Shown here one piece after another: positions 12,871-25,934 of a DNA stretch of 64,000 bases. The notes under the pieces were generated by a model, which worked only from the letters and a program-made list of their open reading frames with translations, was not told the origin of the DNA and made no database searches. Location: positions 12,944,778 to 13,008,777 of the forward strand of contig NC_052510.1 of the NCBI RefSeq assembly GCF_014356525.2, read 5' to 3'. Within the stretch, counting starts at the first letter, position 1; the number at the start of each line of letters is the position of its first letter. Made by a program: the position numbers and the translations under genes. This DNA is from Nilaparvata lugens. Lineage: Eukaryota; Arthropoda; Insecta; Hemiptera; Delphacidae.

Positions 12871-13625
12871 TCCTATACTATTAAATGAGCAATTTCTGTT
12901 TAGATGTTTATATGTTTATAAGTTTTTTATATCTGTATGTGACCGGATCTCGAAAACGGCTCTAACGATTCTCACGAAATTTGGAACAAAGTAGGTTCAT
13001 GATATGAAGATTCGATTGCACTAGGTCTCAACCCTGGGATAACTCGCCGAAGGACATTTAAAGGATAAATATGTCCTTGGAAAAACAGCTGGAAATTTTG
13101 TCGTCTGTCGGTATCGTAATGAAAGTGAGTGAACGAGTGCATGTGTGGGATCATTCAGCTGATCGCACGATAAAAAAATTTAGCAAGAAAAACTTAATTT
13201 CGTTTAATTCTCTTTTTTTTAGAAAACATTTTTACTTTAGAAAGTCCAAAAAAGTAACTAGATGCTGTTAGTGTAGAATAGTACATAGTACATGAACAAA
13301 TATTGTAGCAAACATAGTATATCATTCTAAATCGAATTCATAGTATATCTATTTGTAATTGATGATGTGTTTGTTTTTTTAAGTGTGAATAAATTGTTAT
13401 TTTGATGAGTGATAGTAGCTTAACCTAGATTTTGATTTGGACTGTAGTATAAATTTGAAAAGGGACAGTTTTGAGCATAAGCATGTTGTGCCTCCTCATA
13501 TAACTGTACAAATAATTTCACGACAGAGAAAATGAATAAATATATATAAACTATGAATTCAATCTTTCGTTACAAATTTTATATGCTTCTACACTCCAGA
13601 GCAAAGCTCGGTCCTCCGATATTTA
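12871..13625 (+). mobile_element. Helitron-like element family 2, copy 1
   Basis: Starts A|TCCTATACTATTAAATGAGC and ends with the small hairpin GAGCAAAGCTC followed by GGTCCTCCGATATT. Homologous full-length copies are at 57822 and 48022. TC start after A and a subterminal hairpin suggest a Helitron/Helentron relative, but no CTRR end is seen. An antisense 60-codon frame (12972-13154) is shared with the copy at 57822. Confidence 0.7.
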
Positions 13626-15990
13626 GATCTATATGGGGAAAATAATTATGATACTGATGGTTTTCAACACTTTAGATCCGTAGCTCTCTAGACTCTATAT
13701 CTTAATGCAATCGATGTATAGATCTCCAATATCGTATTATACTAACTTTTAATCATTTTAGAGTGTATTTCATCAAATTAAATTCATAAACAAGATATGA
13801 TAGGCCTACTGTTGGAATTTATGGGATAGACATCTAGTACCTTACTGTTCTTATCTACCTATATTAACGTATCTACCTTATCCACCTACTTATCTTTAGA
13901 CTTTAGTATATACCTAACTCCCATATCTTATTGCTGTATAAGTTTAGATCACTAGTAACCTACAGTGCAACAATACTATAGCTATTGATCTGTTGACCAC
14001 TAGTACATTACATCCATAGAAATCAATTACTTTTGATCTATCTTTGAGTAATTGATAGACCGATGACACAGTCACAAAACAATGTACGTTATTTTCAAGG
14101 TAGGGCAGTTGTTATGGATTGTGGAGCCAGTGCCCTTCATATGTGGCTTCTAGTATTGCTATGTGTGGTGTGGTGTGGTCTGGAGTAATAACAAGAAAGT
14201 GGAAGGTCTGCGATCTGTAGCACTTGATCCGGAAAGAACAAGTTACCCCGCCCTTGTTTATTGTCATTGTGGTTCATTCAATCTATTTCATTTATCCCAT
14301 TGATAAAACTCGTTCCATTAAGAAAAAATAATCCGAGAACAATATTGAGAACAAATTAATGTTTTGTCTTAGAAGGAGTTATATAGGAAAATATTAAATT
14401 AAGGGTTTGTGTGATTGTCATGTGATTGATACGATTCAGGATGACTTATTTTGAAATAGGGTTTGAATCAAGGATTAAGTTCAGTGTTTGACGTTCATGA
14501 GGTTGTAATCATTGTTGTAATCTATGAATTATTCATCAACATAATGTCATTCATCATGTGACAATCAAAATGATCAGATCCCATTCACTATTTATTCATT
14601 GATAGATTGGTCAATTCATCATTCAGAACTTATCCACCAACCCATAATGCTATTAAGCAAAATCAGAAATGAAAGTAGTTTGAATATGAATTGTAGGATG
14701 AATGAAAACCTTGACATTTAAAGATTTTGTAAACGGTTATGATTGATTCCCATTATTTGAAATATGAAGATTGATCCAAGATCATCCATACGTATTCGTG
14801 GAGATTAATGGAATAAATGGAATATTTTAAAAATAGCTAACCTCCTTGATTGATGATAATATGTCTCAGAATGAAATAGTGCGCGTATGTTTCAGTTTAG
14901 ACATGAATAAGGTATGCTATGTGTAAGATAAGTATATTGTGCAAGAGTGTAAATTTCGAGATGATCATGCGAGATTTTGTCGTAATTTACTTTCGCCCAT
15001 CATTAAACTGTTAGATTCATTAATAAAATCAATTAATGTTAATTGCTCGTTTGGTAAAGGATGACAATCTCATAGTAAATTGAGGAATTTAAGGAATTTG
15101 AGGACTTCATATTATGATGAACTCAAGTAATCAAGTATACTTGATTACTTCAGTGTGCTGTATACTTAAGTACTTTTATGTGTGCTGGTATTTTGCAATA
15201 TTTGCTATTGAAATTCAACAGAATTTGTTCCACAGTCAGTTGCTTAATAGGTAGTTGATCAATAAGAGATATTACTATGAAAGTCATCTATAAAGGATAA
15301 TATTCATGGCTAGCCCATGACATTATTGAAACTTCTCGGTTTCATAAATGTAATCAATTATGCTATTAAACGATCCAAAGCCAGAGTCAGTCTAAATGGT
15401 TGTTTTCTTATGTAAAATTTTGTAGCATCATCCAGGACTAATCCGCACACAAAAAAAAAACAAACAAAAACTACTCTAGAACATGGAACGCCATAGTGGA
15501 GTAGGTCAATTTCCACACAGAAAACACCAAACATGTAGAGGACACATTATAAGAAATTTTGTATTGTAACTAACTATTGTATGTAATATTGTAATCTATC
15601 TAATATTTTCTGTAATTATTGATGTAGTAGTATTAGTTTTTTTGGGAAATAAACACTTATTTATTTTTCATATTATTACTAGTAACAGTATCAATAATAT
15701 TGTTGATAATCAAAAGCTCATTTCTCGGTTTATTAATTCTAGGCTGATTATTTTTTTTTCTTTTTTTCTATTGATCAATACTATAGCCATCTAGTCTAAA
15801 GACTAATGAGCTAATTTTTTTCTATCCTAAAATACTACTTGAAAAATTGAACAGTGAATTTCTCATTAGGAACTCTTACTGCTACGGCTAATTAATGATA
15901 GAAAAATTGACGGAAGAACTAAGTATGATTCTTTTAAAAGGACCAATAACACAGAAAAGACCGAAATAGTATATTTCGCACCTAGGGTCG
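13626..15990. other. No gene recognised
   Basis: AT-rich, with the 26-bp palindrome at 15125 and an A9 run at 15451. No splice-supported coding segment seen. Confidence 0.5.
15125..15150. repeat. Perfect 26-bp palindrome
   Basis: AAGTAATCAAGTA followed by its exact complement TACTTGATTACTT. No spacer. Confidence 0.9.
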
Positions 15991-16080
15991 AAAATGTACG
16001 TTTTCCGGCTCGAGATCGCGGTTTTCAAGTTCGAGACGAAGTCGAGAACTTGAAGCGTTCGAGAGCCGGAAAAACATTTT
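15991..16080. repeat. Imperfect hairpin rich in CpG
   Basis: AAAATGTACGTTTTCCGGCT facing AGCCGGAAAAACATTTT, with CAAGTTCGAGAC/GTCGAGAACTTG inside. About 80% pairing. Likely the core of an old MITE. Confidence 0.6.
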
Positions 16081-16532
16081 TGCCCGTGTTGCGAACGCTA
16101 TTTTTCGCCACACCAAAAAAAACTTCCCAATATACAAGAAATTGGAAAATAAATAAAATTCAAACAGCTTATTTTGATAGTTTGAATCTTGGTTATGACA
16201 ACTTTCACTGTCAATTAATTTCAATATTACTAATTAATAATTCACAATAGTGACAATATTTTTATACTATTAATATTTCGAATAATTGTTTGAATTTTTA
16301 TAGCTCGCGCTTTGCGACTGGTGCAATATCTCATGGATAGATGGATGAATAGAATTTTCATTACTATTTTGAAATAATGTGATTAAAAAATTAATATAAT
16401 TGCATATTTCACAGTTTTGTCTCAAAATATATCTAAAAAATTGATTGAAATTTAAATTACGGTAACTAATATAAAAAATAGCTAATAAAAGTTGAAATTC
16501 ATCGACAAAAAAAAAGTCATTGACCGAGGTTC

Positions 16533-16625
16533 GAACCTACATAATGTTTGTAATTCACTGAGCTTTGAGTTCTGATGTATTACGCCTTTACGCTCTCGGC
16601 CATTGTGTATTGTTGATCGTAGAGG
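16533..16625 (-). repeat. tRNA-related SINE or tRNA pseudogene
   Basis: Read on minus: ATGGCCGAGAGCGTAAAGGC resembles the A box and D arm of Ser/Leu-type tRNAs, and GTAGGTTCGAACCTCGG the B box. No acceptor stem can be formed, so not a functional tRNA. Confidence 0.5.
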
Positions 16626-16743
16626 CCTGTAAGTCAGGTAACATACTATGTAGGCTACTATAATATAATGTATAGCGGCAAACTTGAAGCCGGATTGCCG
16701 GCATTTTCACAACAAAATATTGCTCTGAAAATAGTTAATTAAA

Positions 16744-16800
16744 TCATAGAGAAAACATTCGAAGATTCAATCTTGAGTGGGCCTAATGTTTTCTCTATAT
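16744..16800. mobile_element. Miniature relative of the CATAGAGAAA MITE
   Basis: TCATAGAGAAAACATTCGAA and TAATGTTTTCTCTATATG form inverted ends around about 25 bp, preceded by ttaattaaa as at 39417. Confidence 0.5.
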
Positions 16801-17744
16801 GGTTTGATATTGAAGAAAAATTATCTAAAAGTTTTAATAATGAATTACCGAAAAATTACTAGGAATTCACCAGTAGGCTTACCTTAAACTTTAGATCTCT
16901 GCTGTATTTTCCTATTATTATTGTTGATTGTATTGCATTAAGAAGTGGAATTCGATAATAAAAAGAAACAATTATTACTCTACCTCACTTTTAAATATTG
17001 ATACAATTATTGTACTTTGATTTCAAATTCGATTCTTCACTTTTAAATACTTGCGATACGTACCTTTCTGACAATGGACAATGCAGCCAACATTATATTG
17101 TTGAGGCTATGGGGATATCATCATATTCTATTGTTTGATATCAAAAACACAATAATAAATATTAAATTATGAAACAGTAATTTATAAAATATATTATAGA
17201 CATGATACCGCGATTCACGATACATAATTATATAGATTATTACAGTCGTTATGAGATTATCTCTATGATTTTTGTGAGATCGGACACGATCAGCTGTTAT
17301 TCAAGGTCATTTTACAGCCCTAGGGCCGTAAAGTTTTACCGGCCTGGTCGGAAAACAATCACTTTCGGCCTCCATATGACGCACGTAAACCAGCTCATTA
17401 CATCCAAGTGTGGCGAAAAATCATTGACGAACTGAAAATTTCGACCTACAAATAAATTGTATCTTATTATTTATTTGTCATCAACTAACACAGAATGTAT
17501 TTTCTACAAACCGACATTCCTGAATGCTGAATTATCACAGATTTCAGGAGTAAGATAGAAATACGGGAAGATTCAGTTGTAGGAAAAAACTAAAATTTAA
17601 CCTAGATATGACATTCTTCATGCTAAAAACAGTCCTGATAATAATTCATCTGTCAACTCTGTTATAGCTGAAAGGCGTTTTCCTTCCACAAGATATGGTT
17701 CTTCCCATACTCGTACATCCTTTCTATCTCTTCGCCTTCTTCTT

Positions 17745-17880
17745 TTTCTTTTTCTTCTTCTTCATCATCATCTTCTTCTCACTTCTCGCTTCTTCTTCTC
17801 GCTTATTCTTCTTCTTCATCATCATCTTCTTCTCACTTCTCGCTTCTTCTTCTTCTTCTTCTTCTTCATCATGCATCATG
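17745..17880 (+). repeat. (TTC)n-rich tandem repeat, period 54
   Basis: TTCATCATCATCTTCTTCTC followed by ACTTCTCGCTTC recurs at 17761 and 17815, then a (TTC)9 run. Confidence 0.8.
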
Positions 17881-18144
17881 CTCCTTCATTTCTCTCCTCC
17901 AGCATTTCTTTCATATCCAGTTCAGGTTGCAGGTTCCCGGTTTGTAGATTGACATGGTTCAAGTGGTCTAAAATTAGCAGCAAGTTGCTCTGTGCTACAG
18001 CGGCACTGTTTTCCACGTGAGCCATCTCAATAAGGTGCCCGAGACTGAAAAAATATCAAATCCGGTTCATCAACACGATAGAAGGTGGTCTTACTCTGGG
18101 GTAGTCTGCTCCTCCTCCTACTCTCTTACTTCTCCTTCTTCTCC

Positions 18145-18245
18145 TCTTCTTATTCTTCTTCTTCTTCTTCTTCTTCTTCTTCTCCACCTCCTCTTCCTCC
18201 TCCTCCTCCTCCTCCTCCTCCTCCTCCTACCACTACTACTTCTCC
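18145..18245 (+). repeat. Compound (TTC)n(TCC)n microsatellite
   Basis: TTC triplets grade into about ten TCC triplets and then CTA triplets. Confidence 0.9.
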
Positions 18246-20479
18246 ATCTTCTTCTACTTCTGGTCATCTTGCTTTTCTCCTCTGGTTCTTCTCTTCACTA
18301 TCTTGCTTCTCTCATTCATCTTTCATTCATGATACTAATATCTGTCGCCTCCCAGCTGTTTATTTTTGTTCCTCTTCTATTTCACTTATTTCCTCTTCAT
18401 TTACTATCTCACTTCTTCCTCCTCTTTCAAGCACTCTTCTTCATAATCTACTTCACCTTCCCCTTCATTGCATGCTCCTTTATCTTGTTCTTCCTCTCAT
18501 CCTTTGACCTTTTCTCTTGTATTTTCTATCTTTCTCGTTCATACCTTTTCATACGACTTTTCATCCTCTCAACTTATCACTGTATTCATCTTTTTTATCT
18601 ACTTTTTCACTCTCTCCTACTCCTTCCTCCATTTTCCTCTACATTACCTCTCATTGAGTTCATAGCCCAGCAAGATTACCAGTATTCATCTCCTTCTATC
18701 CTTCTCCTTTTTGTCCACTCCTCTACCGCCTGCCTTTTCTTTCTACTTTATGAATGCTCTTCTTTTTCTCTTCTCTCAATCTATTCTATCTCTCTTCTTC
18801 TTTCAATTCTTTTCTTCCTTCAAATTTTCTACTTCCTTTTTCTCCTTGTCTTTTTCCTACTTCTTTTTCTCAACACCATGTTCTTATCGACTTTCCTCCT
18901 TACATTTACATCTTCTCTTTTACATTTACATTACGTTTCTACACTCTTGAATAAGAATGATTCCCTAACTTCTCCTCCTCCTCCTGCTACTCTTCCTCAT
19001 CCTCCGTTTCTCGTTCTCTCTTATTAGTTTCTTCTCCTCCTTTACTCCTCATCGGGCTCCTTCTTCACCTATTTTCTAAAATTCACTATTTCTCCTTTCT
19101 CTTTTCTCATATCTTGTCTGTCATCATATTTACCTTTATCACAATAATAATTATTCTTCACCTCGTTTATCTAAACCTTCCAAACTCCTCCTTCCTCCAG
19201 TGATTCCTTTCTTTCACTCTTTTAAATCTTCCCTCTACTCCTCTCTCCTCTCTCCTTCCATTTTATTTCTGTTTTCCTCTTCCTCATCCACCTTCTCCTT
19301 TCTGCCTTCACAATCGTCTCAAAGTTGGTCCGGTGCTAAAGTTGTTGGCCTACTAAACCACAAGTCAAACATGCTACAAGTCCGTATTTTACTACCACTA
19401 AAAATATTACATCTATATATATTTCTTTCTGCTACATCCTTTTCATTTAGTAAAGTCCGTATTTCACAGCCATGTTTTCTCATAATATATTTGTTCCTGG
19501 TTACCTTTTTCAGTGGCTGGTTTTGCTGATGAAAGAACTCCTTGTTAGCTTTTTCAACAATGATTGTTTAAATTATTCACTTTTTGAATGGAATCTTCTT
19601 TATAGTAATATTGAGTTTTTTTCAGTCACCGCGCTGAAATATGAAAAATACACCGGATACACATAACCTTACTATAGATAGCCTACTATTTAACAAGCAA
19701 TTTACTATGGAATCTGATTAATAAACTGCCAGAATATTACGGTATTTGGCTTTTTTAGATGTCGATATTGAAATTTAGAGGATGTGAAATCTGGTTTTAT
19801 GACGCTATTGATCTTTCTTGTTCTCCACCTTTTCAGTTTGCCTTTTTTCATCTCTCTCCATTTCATCATTTCGCCAAGTTTTATTTCTGAGCTACTGCTG
19901 AATCAATCTTTCTTGTTTTTTACCTTCTCAGTTTTCCTCCTTTCATCTCTCTCCATTCCACCATTCTGCTATCTTTCTTTTCTATAAGTTACTGCTGTTA
20001 GTGTGTTCTCAATTTTTCTAGTGTATTTCATAAATTTTCTTCACTACCCGCTTCTGTGATGTTCTAATCAAAACTAATTCTGATCTTTTCCTCGTGATTT
20101 TTCACTCAAACCTCCATTTTTCCTGAACTTCATGTTGTTGAGAAAGATTCAAAAATAATTATATTTCCACCATTTGAAATTATGTTCTTTCTCATATTAA
20201 GAGAACAGATCAGATGCACGATAAGATTTTTCAGATATTATCATTCAATTTTGTCATGAAGAATGAAACTGACAATTCATGCTGTGTCGTACAACACTAT
20301 CAACTTTCATTCTCAGTGAAAAAGATGCATTACTATGATTGAGTTTGAATTATATCTCTCGATTGAACAAGAGCCCAGTGAAATTTGAATTTTATGAATC
20401 ACACTTGGATAAATTTAGTTATTTACTCGTTTTGAAAATACAGTACTTCCTCCTTCACATATTAATGTCATACATTCCA

Positions 20480-20765
20480 TGTTCTCAATTTTTTATTCAA
20501 CTTTCTCCTTCTCATCCATTTCTGACTAGCCAACTCTCAATCAACTTGCTCATTACTCACTATTCTAAAAATGTTAATCATTTTAAAAATTTAAACTTAT
20601 CACTTCTAATATTAAGATTTAATATATGTTCTCAATTTTTCATTCAACTTCCTCCTTCTCATCCATTTCTGACTAGCCAATTCTCAATCAACTTGCTCAT
20701 TACTCACTATTCAAAAATTTTATCATTTTAGAATTTAAACTTATCATTTCTAATATTAAGATTTA
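20480..20765 (+). repeat. 147-bp tandem duplication
   Basis: TGTTCTCAATTTTTTATTCA at 20480 and TGTTCTCAATTTTTCATTCA at 20627 begin two similar units, both ending TTCTAATATTAAGATTTA. Confidence 0.85.
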
Positions 20766-21645
20766 TTTCCATGACAAGTATTGAATTTTGGATCCTTAGT
20801 AATATGTCACTACAACAATTCCTAACAATTTTCAATCATAACTATTCTATTCAAGTATTATTCCTTGCTCTTGTTGGGTTCATGCCTATAATAACTCAAT
20901 TTTAATACTAGATTCTCCTAATAACACAGGCCAATACCTTCGAGCCACTGAATTACGTTCGCTCATCATTACTTCAACGACTTGAAACCGACCGTCCAGT
21001 CCATCAACGTAATTAATGTAATTAAGGAGAAAACTAAATTCACTTGCGTTTTCGCGTTAGGTACTCGAAGTTTCTATTTCATTCCGATAATGTTATAATA
21101 ACGACCTAGCTGGTAGAGTAAACATTCAGCAAGTGATAATTTATTACGCTATCATTGGATGAAATTGCGCCGTTTCTCCAGTGTCCAGCTATGGTGAGAT
21201 TTACTCATCACTGTCAGCATTGGTTAAATGGGGAGCATTGATGCTGTTTATGTGCAATACTGACAGTTTAAAGTGAATATCATCATAGATAGGCGTACGT
21301 TTTTACGTTGGAGCGCTTGTTTTCACTTTCTTACTCTGTGAGAGAAAGGAATAAAACACTGCTCCGTTATGTTTACAAAAGTTTATTTTGGCTGGCAGAA
21401 TGTGGTGGGCCTATACTGTACATGCTTGAATTTTCTCATTAAACTTTCTCTAGGCGGATTTGGAGATTGGGAGTATGAGTCAACTTAGCACACTCACTTT
21501 TTATCAACTTGGTCAATTGGGATTTACCACACACTCATAAATATAAACTTGATTACTGGGGATTGTTTTTGAGTCAGAGATATATGACTTTGATAACGGG
21601 ATGTATTTGAGTCTTTCACTTTGCTCCTTCTGTAAATCTGTATTG

Positions 21646-21857
21646 AGTTAATAAAAACAAAAAAATCTTGTAGTACCCTTTTTTAAATATTTTTAAACAT
21701 TCTAACACTAGTTTCGACCTACTTTGGCCATTTTCAAGTTGAATATAGCCAAAGTAGGTCGAAACTAGTGTTGAAATGTTTCAACGTTTAAAAATGTTTT
21801 AATAAAAGGGTACTGCAAGTTTTTTATTGTTTTTATTAATTTGAATAAAGTAGCCCA
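21646..21857. mobile_element. AGTAGCCC foldback family, locus 1
   Basis: Inverted arms: AACACTAGTTTCGACCTACT and AGTAGGTCGAAACTAGTGTT, with ...CTTGTAGTACCCTTTTTT / AAAAGGGTACTGCAAG outside and AAAGTAGCCC at the right end. The GTCGAAACTAG core resembles the GAAAC part of the sister loci at 23629 and 37040. Confidence 0.65.
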
Positions 21858-22423
21858 TATAAGTGAAGTGATTTTCTGTATTGAGTTATCTGTCTCAAAT
21901 CCTTCCTGTTCATCACTGAAAGTTCTATCTCTTTTCAGACATAATCAAGTATAAATTCCTTTCCAAAGATTACTATACTCCATACTCTATACTCTCTATT
22001 CTTTCTGGTTTATTCAAAATTATTAGGCTATCAAGTTTTAATCTCCCTTTAATTCAATTAACTACAAGTATTTTTTAAAGTCTGCATACTGTATTAATGT
22101 TCATATCTTATGATTGGTTTCTATCTAGTAATAATTATTGTTCTGACACAAGATTGCTTCATTTTCTTCAATAATTCAAACTCCTTCTATGACCAATCCA
22201 TGATTGAGACAAAAAAAATCAAATTTTGGTTCTAATTTCAATTACTGAAGATGATACTACCAGATTAAAAGTATAGAATACATCACTTGAAGGTTTCAAT
22301 TTACCATCTTATTTTTCAGAAAAACAATCATTTGAAATTTCAATCTTAAAATTCTAAGACAATCCTATAATTTATTTCGTATGTAGTCAGCAAGAAAGTT
22401 TTTTCCAATCTTCTTCTTTAGCT

Positions 22424-22755
22424 TCAATCATTTGATAGGCATCGTTTTCTGTCCAGAGCTGTACTTTTCAGTTGGATGTAGCTCTGGATCCCTAGATCTT
22501 TGGTAACTTGCTTCAGATACTGTAGCCACGAACCCTTTGTCCAATCATTATACCTTCCAGTATTCTTAACGTGAATTCGTTTGTGTCTAAATACATGGCT
22601 AAGCCAAGAATGCCGTCTTTCCTTTAAAATACGCAAAAGAGATCGCTTTTCCTCAACCCTTTGAAATACTTCTCATTAGTAATTCTATAGTCCATTTCAA
22701 CTTGAGCATCCGTCTCCAACACCATACATCAAAGGCATTAAGTGCTTTTTCTTCT
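22424..22755 (-). pseudogene. LINE reverse-transcriptase C-terminal relic
   Basis: The minus strand encodes the typical tail of an endonuclease/reverse-transcriptase LINE protein: WCWRRMLKLKWT, then RITNE, then EEKRSLLRILKERRHSWLSH and DWTKGSWLQYLKQVTKDLG, RKRC at the end. At least two single-base frameshifts separate these blocks, so the copy is dead. The last 70 codons stay open. No upstream reverse-transcriptase core was found. Confidence 0.8.
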
Positions 22756-22859
22756 ACTTACCAATAGTCAGTAGAAGAACCATAGATTGCAATACACCAA
22801 ATACAATTTCTTATTAACCTTTTCCCCAATCTAAGGCTACAATATATCCTCACAAATAT

Positions 22860-22965
22860 TATCATTGAACTTTTATTTATTTACATTTCATAATGCACAA
22901 ATCAAATACATGATTAGAAAAGGACCAACAGGCCTAGCACAAAACTGAAGTAGGGCCTATCAATG
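22860..22965 (+). repeat. Retroposon tail motif
   Basis: TTATTTATTTACATTTCATAATGC...AGGACCAACAGGCCTAGCACAAAACTG. The same AACAGGC...C.CAAAACTG tail occurs at 12240, 49970 and 57960, suggesting a shared retroposon end. Confidence 0.4.
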
Positions 22966-23628
22966 TCTAAAAACGTAGAGGCTATGTTGCTTCACTGTTC
23001 TCCTATTATTTATCTTAATCAAAATCTTTCAAACCGCAATTTTTCACTGTTTCACTAATGCTCTGTTGAAAATTGGAAAATGACTTTATTGCGCATGACA
23101 AGTGATTCCATGGCCTACAAGTAATATCATCACTGAATGTACAAAATTGTTCTCAAGTCTGATTAGCTGTGATCATGCAATGTTAGCATAACTATTGTGA
23201 GATTCATATTAAACTGTCAGCCTTAGTTGAATGGGAAACGTTGATGTTATTTTATGGGGTGTGATGATTATTCGAAGTTAATCTCAAATTGAATCTTAAA
23301 CTTTTAACTTTCAGCATTCCTCATGAATAGCATCAGAGCTTTCCGTTCAACTGCTGCTGACAGTTTTGAGTGAATCTCACTGCGGGCGCTCTGGCTCACT
23401 GGCTTGGAACTAATTGGAGATCTAGTCAGCTCGTATAATAGCATAGTCTTCAGAAGACTCTTCTGTGTGCAATACCTGCTTAGGATGTACTGAATTTAAA
23501 TTCCATGCGATATGAAAGAAAGATGAATTATTGTTCACTCAGTAGGTGCAAGGTATTGTGATCATCTCAATCCAAGGATTGTATATGGCTATTATATACA
23601 GCTAGCTGTATATATAGCTATTCTATAT

Positions 23629-23918
23629 AATAAAACAAAATAAATCTTATAGCACCCTTTATTTTTTAAAAAAACTTTAAAATAGTTGAACAACTAGTTT
23701 CGGTGATATATTACACCATCTTCAGGTTATAAAATAAAATAAAATAAAAATGTTATTTTTATTTTATTTTATAAACTGAATATTTTATTTTAATTTTATT
23801 TTATAACCTGAAGATGGTGTAATATATCACCGAAACTAATTGTTCAACTATTTTAAAGTTTTTAAAAAATAATGGGTGCTATAAGATTTATTTTGTTTTA
23901 TTAATTTGAAAGTAGCCC
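23629..23918. mobile_element. AGTAGCCC foldback family, locus 2, with two hammerhead-like cores
   Basis: Near-perfect arms of about 120 bp. Each arm holds CTGAAGATGGTGTAATATAT followed by CACCGAAAC, in opposite orientations at 23698-23725 (-) and 23808-23835 (+). The right end is AAAGTAGCCC. The CTGANGA...GAAA arrangement with a GGTG/CACC stem resembles the catalytic core reported for hammerhead motifs of Penelope-like elements. One extra base precedes the stem. Confidence 0.7.
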
Positions 23919-24484
23919 ATGTCAATAAGTGTTCTATATACTATCTTTGACATCAATCTACTTATTTGTTCATCAATGGTTCATAAATATAATGGAAACT
24001 TGAAAGCGAGACTTCAAGCTTTCAATCCATGATGGTTGTTTTCTGAGGAAGATGATCACAAGAACATTAGGCTTGTTGTGTATAGGTGATGAATGAGAGA
24101 GTTTTCTCTTTTCAATTTAGACCTTATAATCCAATATTTTCAAGTATTTGAGTTGGGATAAACCCTATCATAATATTATTAGGTGTGTTGGATATTATGA
24201 AAATTTTAAGTTGAATTTGGTTGAGCTGAGTTGGAGTACTTCAATTTACAATTATTTACTTCCATCATATTACAATTATTTCAAACTATGATAGCGCAGT
24301 GAGATTATGATTACCCACATTTGATTAACAGTGCCCTCGTGGGAATACCTTCTACCTCATGGTATTTACATCATCTAATCTCATTATCCACACTTTAACA
24401 AATGGGCTTATGTGTATATGATCAAGCAAGAAAAATGTCTGACCAACAACTTTTAAGCATTTCTATTGTATTTTCAAATTATTT

Positions 24485-24690
24485 CAACTATATCTAAATT
24501 AAAAAATCTATTTTGTGAAAATAATTAAGGACTGACATTTTTGTGAAGTGAACAACTACAAGACTCAACCAACTTCGGACTTTGTGTAACCTTATCTAAA
24601 TTTGGGGGAGGAATAGCTCAGGGTTACCTTTTTACTCTCTTCCTATCATGTACTTTATTGTATGAATCAATAAAGAATAAAGTATTTGAA
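24485..24690 (+). repeat. Interspersed repeat, copy 2
   Basis: Same ordered blocks as 868-1080, ending ATGAATCAATAAAGAATAAAG. Confidence 0.65.
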
Positions 24691-25934
24691 AAAAATAATA
24701 TAAACTTAACTCGATCTATTCTATGAGTCGTAATCATGACTTGAAAACGTTGATTGATCCTGTATCAAAAGGTGCATCTTCATTTTAGTCAATACGTTCC
24801 CTGTTGATTAATTGATGATATTTTTAATTTGGTCTGGATCGTTTAGATAATTGATTGACTGAATAATTTAAACTCCAAATTCAATTTCTGACAACTATGT
24901 AACAGTTGAGAATAATAGTAATGTACAAGATCAGTCAACGTTGACTGGTAAGACAATATCACTTTTGTGATAAAACTCTTATCTAAAAACTGTTCCCAGT
25001 AAGCTCAGTAATGTAATTCATAACAGAATAATGAGTAGTAGGCCTACAGTAACTATGATAATTTGTTAATCTTGGGAACCTCAGTCTCACTCTTATAACA
25101 CGGAGTGTGTGATTATGTTTCATATGAATAGCAGGTGAACAAGTTATAATGGAGTGCTAAATTGCCATTTCCTAAACATTATCCTTCCATCAAGTTCAGG
25201 GTCATATCCGCAAACATAATAAGCCATCTATTTCCTCTTTTCAAAGCTTCCCAGTGTTTGTTTTGTGTTTCAATGGCAGGCCAAGATAGTAGATTCATTC
25301 AGAACTAAATAAAACTATCACTTTGAGATCATATTTTTTTCTAAATCTCCAACTTGGGTATTAAAATTGAAATTAAACTTAAACATAATTTTGTGCCCTG
25401 ATTCCTGCTATCCACGTTGCTCGTCAATCCTGAGGTTTTGATCCTTCAGTCCATCCTTGAATCCTTTCCATCCTCATCCTTAGATCCTAGAACAGCTCTC
25501 AAGAACAACCTCTATTGATTAGAACAGGTGGCAGATGTGACTTGGATCACTTTCATGTGGCTGCATTCTAGAAAGACTCCGTGCAAAGAATATGATCGTT
25601 TCTTCACGTATCATGATAAGAAGTAGGACAGAAGATTGAAGAAGGTTTACCTGGAAAGTAGTTTCCCTCTCCCTTGCCCTTGTTAGATCAAAGGTTGATA
25701 GATGATATCGAAGTAGCAAAACAAAAACCCTCCAATTGACATTTATATTATCTGCGTGCAATTGAATGTGGTTCTAAAAAGGTTGTCTTTTATCAAAGCT
25801 TCAAATAACTTGAAAAAGAAAAAACTTAAAAAAAAACACTTCAAAGCAAGAACTTAACAGTGTTTTTGAGGCCGAACAAATATCTAGAATATCTATGATT
25901 TGAACTGTTCATAACTTTCAAGCTTAACTAGAGC

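Larger units (their letters stand above)
17690..20050. repeat. Polypyrimidine domain 2
   Basis: About 2.3 kb of strongly T/C-biased + strand with (TTC)n, (TCC)n and (ATC)n runs. The 336-codon frame at 18017 and its overlapping frames arise from this bias and are not genes. A short non-pyrimidine island with a poor ORF lies at 19315-19780. Confidence 0.75.

Noticed and set aside
16533..16625. Functional tRNA gene
   Set aside because: A- and B-box-like parts exist but no acceptor stem pairs; kept only as a SINE or pseudogene.
18017..19027. 336-codon open frame
   Set aside because: Low-complexity Leu/Phe/Ser string produced by a polypyrimidine domain; overlapping frames are equally open and no domain is visible.
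25519..25761. 80-codon minus frame
   Set aside because: No recognisable domain, no splice partners, ordinary composition.
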